NCBI GenBank assembly: GCA_946479005.1
Contig: CAMLEM010000143.1
Span: forward strand, 1 to 5,238
Length of the DNA: 5,238 bases
Direction of reading: 5' to 3'
Source: an uncultured Chitinophagaceae bacterium
Lineage (GTDB): Bacteria > Bacteroidota > Bacteroidia > Chitinophagales > Chitinophagaceae
A model generated the notes under the pieces. That model saw only the letters and a list, made by a program, of their open reading frames with translations, did no database searches and was not told the DNA's origin. How positions within the stretch are numbered: the first letter of the stretch is position 1; the number at the start of each line of letters is the position of its first letter. The position numbers were made by a program, and so were the translations under genes. Shown piece after piece: positions 1 to 5,238 of the stretch.

Positions 1-220
1 CGTCGCGGATCTCTTCCGCGAGGGTGAATCCGTCCATATTCGGCATCATTACGTCCAGGAGGCAGAGGTCGAATTTTTCACGCTGAAAGGCCGCAAGTCC
101 CAGCCTGCCATCACGTTCCAGGGTTACATCATAGTCATTCAGTTCGAGATAATTCTTCAACACCGTTCCTAAATTCGGATCATCTTCGCACAAAAGGATC
201 TTTGGTTTTTTTGACTCCAT
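1..220 (-). CDS. Response regulator receiver domain, OmpR/PhoB type, RprY-like (partial, C-terminus outside window)
   Basis: The first 73 codons of a two-component response regulator read from an ATG at 220-218 to the left edge. The receiver hallmarks are visible: an early hydrophobic strand followed by the acidic cluster E12-D13-D14, and the phospho-acceptor Asp56 in LLDVMMPNMDGF, with the MMP loop typical of OmpR-like receivers. The opening KILLCEDDPNLG and the phrase around DLCLLDVMMP closely resemble Bacteroidota regulators of the RprY kind as I remember them. That suggests a DNA-binding winged-helix output domain, but that half, the conserved Thr/Ser and the Lys lie outside the window. 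It would act in the cytoplasm after phosphorylation by a partner histidine kinase, which is not visible here. No Shine-Dalgarno sequence precedes the ATG. The gene is divergent from the YjgR-like gene across 74 bp. The receiver assignment is firm; the RprY subgroup is tentative. Confidence 0.92.
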   Translation of the reverse strand, partial: MESKKPKILLCEDDPNLGTVLKNYLELNDYDVTLERDGRLGLAAFQREKFDLCLLDVMMPNMDGFTLAEEIRD

Positions 221-294
221 TGTTTCGATTATTTTAGTTCTTGAACAAATAAAGTTAGGTATTCCTCTTTAATTTACTTTATAACTCAAATCGC
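221..294. promoter_or_regulatory. Divergent intergenic promoter region with a 7-bp inverted repeat
   Basis: This AT-rich 74-bp spacer separates the divergently read response regulator and YjgR-like gene, so it should contain both promoters. ATAAAGT at 249-255 is repeated in inverted form as ACTTTAT at 276-282 (perfect 7-bp arms, 20-bp spacer). On the minus strand the left arm is part of TAACTTTA (257-250), which matches the Bacteroidota -7 element TAnnTTTG at all but the last position. It would place a start about 20 nt before the regulator ATG. I do not see a TTG -33 box at the usual distance for either direction, so exact promoter positions are uncertain. No Shine-Dalgarno sequence is present before either start codon. 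Confidence 0.4.
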
Positions 295-1821
295 GTGCAG
301 GAAATTACGAGTTTCAAAGAACAGGTATCGGCCGCATTTCAGCATAAGGGCGTTTCCTTCCCTCTCGGGGTGGCAATGCTCGATGGCGCGGTAGTACCTG
401 GCTTGCAGGTCTCTGTTCCGCTTAGGACAATGAACCGGCACGGCCTGATCGCCGGCGCTACGGGAACGGGGAAGACCAAAACCCTCCAGGTACTCGCTGA
501 AAGTCTGAGTGACGCGGGTGTGCCTGTCATTTTAATGGATGTGAAAGGAGATCTCAGCGGTATTGGCGCCCCGGGCGCACTGAATGACAAGATCAAAGAG
601 CGAAGCCAGAAGCTGGGGATCGATTTCACGCCTCGGGCTTACCCCGTGGAATTTTTATCACTTAGTGAGCAGAAAGGCACCCGGCTACGTGCTACCGTCA
701 GCGAGTTCGGGCCGGTACTTCTTTCCCGGATCCTCGGCTTAAATGATACCCAGGGAGGTTTCGTGGCAATGATCTTCAAATATTGTGACGATAAGAAGCT
801 GCCCTTGCTCAACCTGCCCGATTTTATCAAAGTGCTGCAATTTGTTAGTGATGAGGGAAAGGAAGAGCTGGAAGAGTCATATGGAAAAATTTCCACCACC
901 TCTACGGGAACCATACTTCGCAAAGTGATCGAACTCCAGCAACAGGGAGCCGATCTTTTTTTCGGGGAGATCAGCTTTGATATAGATGACCTGATGCGAC
1001 AAAATACGGAAGGCAGCGGTATGATCTCCATATTAAGGGTCACAGATATCCAGGACCGCCCCAAGCTTTTTTCCACTTTTATGTTGCAGCTGCTGGCAGA
1101 ACTGTATGCCACTTCGCCTGAGATCGGGGATGCGGATAAGCCAAAGCTTGTTATGTTCATAGATGAAGCACACCTGATCTTCCAGGAAGCAAGCGATGTA
1201 TTGCTGCAGCAGATCGAAACCATTATCAAACTTATCCGTTCTAAGGGGATCGGGATCTATTTCTGTACGCAGAACCCAATGGATGTGCCCGCTGCAGTGT
1301 TGGGCCAACTCGGGCTGAAAGTGCAACACGCTTTACGCGCATTTACAGCTGCAGACCGGAAAGTGATAAGGAAAACCGCGGAGAACTACCCAGAAACCAG
1401 TTTTTACGAAACTGACCGGTTGCTAACCCAATTGGGAACGGGCGAGGCTTTCGTGGTGGTGCTGAATGAGAAAGGGATACCCTCTCCGCTCGTGCATTGT
1501 ATGATCCGGACACCTAACAGCCGGATGGATATACTTACGCCGGGAGAGATCGATACGATCATTGCCGGCTCCACCCTGGCAGCGAAGTATAATAAGGAGG
1601 TGGATTCTGAAAGCGCTCACGAGATCCTTACAGAAAAGCTGAAACAGGCGGAGGAAGAGCAACGGACGGAAAAAAAACCGGGCCGGACCTCAACACGCGA
1701 GAAAAAACCAAAATCCTTGCTGGATGATCCTGTGGTTCGCAGTATGACAAGAACCGCGGGCAATACACTTGTGAGAACACTGTTAGGAGTTTTAGGTTTG
1801 GGCGGACGGAGAAGGCGATAG
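295..1821 (+). CDS. yjgR: YjgR-family (DUF853) HerA/FtsK-like ATPase
   Basis: This 508-aa cytoplasmic P-loop ATPase is collinear with E. coli YjgR (about 500 aa), a HerA-like family whose biochemical role is not settled. The N-terminal 48 residues precede RHGLIAGATGTGKTKTLQ, with Walker A GATGTGKT at 54-61. Walker B is at 285-293 (LVMFIDEAH, Asp290-Glu291). A sensor-like segment RSKGIGIYFCTQNP follows at 315-328, then VQHALRAFT at 343-351, whose Arg348 may act in trans in a ring. After residue 447 comes a charged linker (about 452-474) and a conserved tail ending in GGRRRR, like the Arg-rich end of YjgR. There is no signal peptide or membrane segment. The start is GTG: an in-frame stop at 256-258 closes the frame and no ATG lies between. 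The next in-frame ATG (376) would remove the segment AMLDGAVVPG, which I recall as conserved in Bacteroidota relatives. The N-terminus is about 26 residues longer than in E. coli. The stop faces recQ across 2 bp. The family is certain; the cellular role is unknown. Confidence 0.95.
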   Translation: MQEITSFKEQVSAAFQHKGVSFPLGVAMLDGAVVPGLQVSVPLRTMNRHGLIAGATGTGKTKTLQVLAESLSDAGVPVILMDVKGDLSGIGAPGALNDKIKERSQKLGIDFTPRAYPVEFLSLSEQKGTRLRATVSEFGPVLLSRILGLNDTQGGFVAMIFKYCDDKKLPLLNLPDFIKVLQFVSDEGKEELEESYGKISTTSTGTILRKVIELQQQGADLFFGEISFDIDDLMRQNTEGSGMISILRVTDIQDRPKLFSTFMLQLLAELYATSPEIGDADKPKLVMFIDEAHLIFQEASDVLLQQIETIIKLIRSKGIGIYFCTQNPMDVPAAVLGQLGLKVQHALRAFTAADRKVIRKTAENYPETSFYETDRLLTQLGTGEAFVVVLNEKGIPSPLVHCMIRTPNSRMDILTPGEIDTIIAGSTLAAKYNKEVDSESAHEILTEKLKQAEEEQRTEKKPGRTSTREKKPKSLLDDPVVRSMTRTAGNTLVRTLLGVLGLGGRRRR

Positions 1822-1823
1822 GT

Positions 1824-3752
1824 TCATCTAAGCACAACCTTTCCCCTGTCGTTGATCGTTATCTTATTCTCCGCCTGGAGAAAATCCATCACTTTCCAGG
1901 TCTTCTCTTTCCTGGTTCCTGCTAACCGGTCGATCAGTTCGGTCACCCCAAGCTCTTCGTATTTAACGATGTTCAATATGCGGTGTGTGAGCGCATCAAA
2001 TTCTTCTTTGGAAAGCTCCGTGGATTTCAGGCGCAGGCAATTATCGCAGATGCCGCAGGCCCTTACCTCCCTGTCGCCAAAATAGGCCGCGATGGTTTTG
2101 CTTCGGCAGGAACTTTTATCAAGCAGGTAATTTCTCATTTGACCGATGCGGTCTGCATACTGCATCTTTCTTTTCTCCATTGCCTGTCCGTCGAATACGA
2201 GATCGTCCGCCCTTATTCTTTCGCGAAGGAAGGTCAGCTGGGGTTTGTCGGATTGCGGCTCGTATTCGACGATCCCGGCCCTGGCGATGAGGTGCAACTC
2301 TTTATTGATCCCGGCAGGGTCCCTGTGCAGGATACCTCCCAGCATTTTTTCGGAAATGAAAACGAACTGGTCGTAGATACCCTCATAGGAACGGAGCAGG
2401 GTTTTGATCAATTCTTCATATTGGGGATAGTTTCTTTCAAATTCGAAAAGTTCATTCTTAAGGCAATTGAATTTTAAGCGGGAAGGCTTAAAGACCTGCT
2501 CATTGAATGCAAGCCAGCCTTCCTGTTCCAGCAGCCGAAGGGAAAACAGGGTTGTTGAAGGGACCAGCCTGAATTTCCTTATGAAATCAGGGAGATCAAA
2601 ATCAAAAGACTGCCCCGCTGCCGAACCAGTTGCCACCTGGAGATAGTTGCTTACATCCTGGTAAACCTCCCGTACCTGTGCAGGCTCCGGGAAGCGTTCT
2701 TTCACGAGCTCATCCACGGGAGCGAGGTCCTGTTCATCATATAATAATACGGCATAAGCGGTCTTTCCGTCACGGCCGGCCCGGCCTGCTTCCTGGTAAT
2801 AGTTTTCTAAGCAGTCGGGCATATCGGCGTGGATCACAATGCGAACATCCGGTTTATCTATCCCCATACCGAAGGCGTTGGTGCAAACGATCACCCGGGT
2901 TTCATTCCTGATCCAGGCCTCCTGTTTTGTATTTCTCTCATCTCCACTTAATCCGGCGTGATAATGATCAGCCGGGATGTTTTGTAAGCGCAGCAGGTCG
3001 GCTATCTCACGCGTGCGTTTCCGGCTCTTGCAGTAAACGATCCCCGTACCCGGCACTTTCTGAAGGATCTCGATGATTCGGGGGATCTTCGAAGAGGTTT
3101 TTGAAACACTATAGGAAAGCCTGGGGCGTTCGAAGGACTGCCTGAAGATGTGGGGCGTTTCGAACTCAAGTTTTTCACAAATGTCGGTTTGTACGGCAGG
3201 TGTGGCCGAGGCTGTCAGGGCCAGTACAGGGACATTGGGAAGTTCTTCCCGGAGCGCAGCGATCCTCAAATAGGGCGGTCTGAAATCATAACCCCATTGA
3301 GAGATGCAATGAGCCTCGTCAACAGCCAGGAGGCAAACGCCCAGCCCCGGCAGGTATTCTTTGAATAAAGATGTTTCCAGTCTTTCCGGCGATACGAAAA
3401 GAAATTTGCAGTTGCTGTCGCCCGCGACCTTCAGAATGTTGATCACATCTTTCCTTTGCAGGCCGGAGTGGATCGCGTAGGCGGTGATATTTTTGCGGCG
3501 CAGGCCTTCCACCTGGTCCTTCATCAATGCAATGAGGGGGGAGATCACCAGGCACAGCCCATCCATCATCATTGCGGGAACCTGGTAACAGATGGATTTG
3601 CCACCTCCGGTGGGCAGCAGGGCCAGGGTATCCTTTCCCTCCAGGACCGAGCGGATGATCTCCTCCTGCAAGGGACGAAATTTTTCGAATCCCCAATAGG
3701 ATCTCAGCACCTCTACGGGTGAGCCATTCACTGGCCTTCCTTTCACTTCCAT
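1824..3752 (-). CDS. recQ: RecQ-family ATP-dependent 3'-5' DNA helicase
   Basis: This 642-aa superfamily 2 helicase would unwind forked or recombination intermediates during repair. Motif 0 is GFEKFRPLQ (21-29) and Walker A is TGGGKS (48-53, Lys52). DEAH is at 145-148, followed at once by the RecQ aromatic-rich loop SQWGYDFRPPYL (151-162). Motif III is ALTASATP (178-185), motif IV is near 237-245, motif V is AFGMGIDKPDVR (293-304), and motif VI is QEAGRAGRDG (320-329). A zinc site follows at Cys549, Cys566, Cys569 and Cys572. The CX16CX2CX2C spacing equals that of E. coli RecQ (C380/397/400/403), but the site lies about 170 residues later because of extra sequence after motif VI. After the zinc site only 70 residues remain, resembling a small winged helix; no HRDC domain is visible. 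This long, HRDC-less form is the kind annotated as a second RecQ in many Bacteroidota. The ATG at 3752-3750 has no clear Shine-Dalgarno sequence. The gene starts 23 bp after the P-type ATPase stop, so co-transcription is likely. Confidence 0.97.
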   Translation of the reverse strand: MEVKGRPVNGSPVEVLRSYWGFEKFRPLQEEIIRSVLEGKDTLALLPTGGGKSICYQVPAMMMDGLCLVISPLIALMKDQVEGLRRKNITAYAIHSGLQRKDVINILKVAGDSNCKFLFVSPERLETSLFKEYLPGLGVCLLAVDEAHCISQWGYDFRPPYLRIAALREELPNVPVLALTASATPAVQTDICEKLEFETPHIFRQSFERPRLSYSVSKTSSKIPRIIEILQKVPGTGIVYCKSRKRTREIADLLRLQNIPADHYHAGLSGDERNTKQEAWIRNETRVIVCTNAFGMGIDKPDVRIVIHADMPDCLENYYQEAGRAGRDGKTAYAVLLYDEQDLAPVDELVKERFPEPAQVREVYQDVSNYLQVATGSAAGQSFDFDLPDFIRKFRLVPSTTLFSLRLLEQEGWLAFNEQVFKPSRLKFNCLKNELFEFERNYPQYEELIKTLLRSYEGIYDQFVFISEKMLGGILHRDPAGINKELHLIARAGIVEYEPQSDKPQLTFLRERIRADDLVFDGQAMEKRKMQYADRIGQMRNYLLDKSSCRSKTIAAYFGDREVRACGICDNCLRLKSTELSKEEFDALTHRILNIVKYEELGVTELIDRLAGTRKEKTWKVMDFLQAENKITINDRGKVVLR

Positions 3753-3775
3753 AATCTTATCTATGAAGGTAAAGA

Positions 3776-5238
3776 CTAGACCACTTTTTTCACGAATAAC
3801 CTGACTGAATTGATGGCCAGCACCACGTCACTCAGTCCCATTACCAGGGCGCCGAAAGTGGGAGTGAGGAAGCCAAAGGCAGCTACGGGGATGGCCACAA
3901 CATTATAAGCGAAGGCCCAGAAAAGATTTTGCTTGATGGTGATATAGGTATGCTTACCCAATCCCAGCGCGGTCGGAAGTTTTTTTAATCCCTGGTTCAT
4001 CAATACAACCTGGGCTGACTGCATCGCCAGGTGGCTCGCATCGCTCATTGAAATGCCGATGGTCGCCCTGGCAAGGGCAGGTGCATCATTGATGCCATCG
4101 CCGACCATCGCCGTGGGGGCCTGCTGCGTGAGATCTTCCAGGTACTGCAATTTTTGCTGTGGCGTTTTTTCAGCAACGATGGTTTCGATACCCAGTTCGT
4201 CCCCGAGCTTTTTGGTTTTTTCCAGCTTATCACCACTCAGCAGGATGGTACGAATCCCTTTTCCTTTCAGGTAATTGACCAGTTCGCGGGATTCGGGCCT
4301 GATCTCATCCTGGACATCGATCCAGCCAAGGAGTTTGTCGTTTTTGGTGAGATAAACATTGTGATGCTCTCCCGCTTCATCATTGGTGACCCGGTGAGAT
4401 CCTGCCCACCAGGTGTTTCCCTCCGGGTCTTCGGCTTTTATTCCGACTCCCTTCACTTCTTCAATGCTTTTCCATTTCAGCTCGTCCGGTGTTTTCCATT
4501 CACTGGCAATGGACCTCGCGATGGGATGGGTTGAATATTTTTCGAGGGAATGAACGATCTTTTTGAATTCTTCCGTGCTGATCCCGTTGAGTGTATGGTG
4601 ACCGGAGATCCTGAACCGGCCTGTCGTAAGCGTGCCGGTCTTGTCAAACACTACATTTTTTATTTCCCTGAATTGTTCCAGGCTGGACGCATTTCGGAAA
4701 AGAATGCCATTTTTCGCGGCTCTTCCCAGTCCTACTGCAATCGCTGCAGGTGTGGCAAGACCCATCGCGCAGGGGCAGGCGATCACCAGCACCGCAATGC
4801 TTCGTAGTAGTGAGTCACCGAATGATCCAAGGACGATCCAGTTTCCGATGAGCGTCACGACCGCGATACCCAGGACAACGGGAATGAAAATGGCGCTGAT
4901 CCGGTCGGCCATTTTCTGCACGGGCGGTTTTTCACCCTGCGCAGCCCTGACAAGATTGATGATCGAAGAAAGCACGGTGTCATCGCCCACAGCGGTCACC
5001 TGTGCCTTGACCGTGCCTGACTGAAGAATGCTTCCCCCAATGATCTTGTCCTTTGCTTTTTTCAGTACAGGAACACTTTCCCCGGTAATGATGGCCTCAT
5101 CCACCTCGGCTTCACCCCAGAGTATCTTCGCATCGATGGGGATCTTTTCGCCGCTTTTTACAAGGATGAGATCGCCCACCCGGAGCTGGGTGTTCTCCAC
5201 CTCGAAAATCTGTTCCTGATGTTGGTCATCAAAAGCGA
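3776..5238 (-). CDS. copA: Copper-type P1B heavy-metal-translocating ATPase (partial, N-terminus outside window)
   Basis: This is the C-terminal 487 codons of an inner-membrane pump that would use ATP to move Cu(I) out of the cytoplasm. The frame stays open to the right edge; the GTG at 5200-5198 lies inside the actuator domain and is not the start. Numbering from that codon: TGES at 39-42, a membrane pair at about 101-124 and 131-159 with the metal-binding CPC at 142-144 (bases 4769-4777), phosphorylated Asp186 in DKTGT (4631-4645), His225-Pro226 of the nucleotide domain, GVG at 251-253, and GDGINDAPALA at 367-377. The last two helices are at about 425-446 (Tyr432-Asn433) and 449-469. CPC plus the Tyr-Asn pair point to the Cu(I) class. 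TM8, however, reads MGLSD where MxxSS is usual, and the actuator has PIDA where PVDG is common. The N-terminal metal-binding domain(s) and first helices are missing, so a cytochrome-oxidase-assembly paralogue (CcoI/FixI) cannot be fully excluded. recQ follows after 23 bp. Confidence 0.88.
   Translation of the reverse strand, partial: AFDDQHQEQIFEVENTQLRVGDLILVKSGEKIPIDAKILWGEAEVDEAIITGESVPVLKKAKDKIIGGSILQSGTVKAQVTAVGDDTVLSSIINLVRAAQGEKPPVQKMADRISAIFIPVVLGIAVVTLIGNWIVLGSFGDSLLRSIAVLVIACPCAMGLATPAAIAVGLGRAAKNGILFRNASSLEQFREIKNVVFDKTGTLTTGRFRISGHHTLNGISTEEFKKIVHSLEKYSTHPIARSIASEWKTPDELKWKSIEEVKGVGIKAEDPEGNTWWAGSHRVTNDEAGEHHNVYLTKNDKLLGWIDVQDEIRPESRELVNYLKGKGIRTILLSGDKLEKTKKLGDELGIETIVAEKTPQQKLQYLEDLTQQAPTAMVGDGINDAPALARATIGISMSDASHLAMQSAQVVLMNQGLKKLPTALGLGKHTYITIKQNLFWAFAYNVVAIPVAAFGFLTPTFGALVMGLSDVVLAINSVRLFVKKVV

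Noticed and set aside
3..21. Perfect 7-bp inverted repeat TCGCGGA / TCCGCGA with a 5-base loop
   Set aside because: It lies inside the response regulator coding region, over codons for a conserved receiver helix (AEEIRD). There is no T-tract, so it is most simply a coincidence of codon choice.
639..1229. 196-codon open frame on the minus strand opposite the YjgR-like gene
   Set aside because: It is antisense to a well-supported gene, its translation is Ser-rich with no recognisable motif, and it has no start context of its own.
1820..1840. Possible terminator stem AGGTT ... AACCT at the yjgR/recQ convergence
   Set aside because: The stem is only 5 bp with an 11-base loop, it cannot be extended, and no T-run of useful length follows on either strand.
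1983..2477. 164-codon open frame on the plus strand opposite recQ
   Set aside because: It overlaps the zinc-binding and insert region of recQ in antisense; the product has no domain signature and looks like a codon-bias shadow.
4154..4534. 126-codon open frame on the plus strand opposite the ATPase nucleotide-binding domain
   Set aside because: It is antisense to strongly conserved P- and N-domain sequence, with no motif, promoter or ribosome site to support it.
5198..5200. GTG as the start of the P-type ATPase
   Set aside because: The same frame continues to the window edge with residues that fit the actuator domain, and a protein starting here would lack the first membrane helices and half of the actuator domain.
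1..5238. Possible novel defence or mobile system built from the HerA-like ATPase and RecQ
   Set aside because: HerA-like ATPases and RecQ-like helicases occur in some defence systems, but here the ATPase is the housekeeping YjgR type, the genes are convergent and not in an operon, no nuclease partner is visible, and there are no mobile-element ends or composition shifts.

Overview
This 5.2 kb window looks like ordinary chromosomal DNA from a member of the Bacteroidota, perhaps Cytophagales or Chitinophagales-like. That assignment is an inference. It rests on the lack of Shine-Dalgarno sequences at the three visible starts, the RprY-like wording of the response regulator, the Bacteroidota-style N-terminus of the YjgR-like ATPase, and the long RecQ variant with extra sequence before its zinc site. 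Nothing in the window marks a plasmid, phage, insertion sequence, CRISPR array or structural RNA. Base composition and codon use look uniform across the genes.

Layout, left to right. (1) The minus strand at 1-220 carries the first 73 codons of an OmpR/PhoB-type response regulator, which runs off the left edge. (2) An AT-rich divergent spacer at 221-294 should hold the promoters for the regulator and for the next gene. It contains a perfect 7-bp inverted repeat. (3) The plus strand at 295-1821 encodes a complete HerA/FtsK-like ATPase of the YjgR (DUF853) family, starting at GTG. (4) The minus strand at 1824-3752 encodes a complete RecQ-family DNA helicase whose stop codon faces the YjgR stop across a 2-bp gap. 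(5) The minus strand at 3776-5238 carries the C-terminal part of a copper-type P1B ATPase (CPC, DKTGT and GDGINDAP motifs). It enters from the right edge and ends 23 bp before recQ.

The ATPase gene and recQ are close enough to be co-transcribed from a promoter beyond the right edge, although their functions (metal export, DNA repair) have no known direct link. The yjgR-like gene and the response regulator are transcribed away from each other. More than 97% of the window is coding, and no stretch over 300 bp lacks a gene.

I did not find a convincing undescribed system. The best points for a second look are an Asp in place of the second Ser of the TM8 MxxSS copper-site motif, a RecQ with about 170 extra residues between the helicase core and a canonically spaced zinc site, and the symmetric repeat in the divergent spacer.
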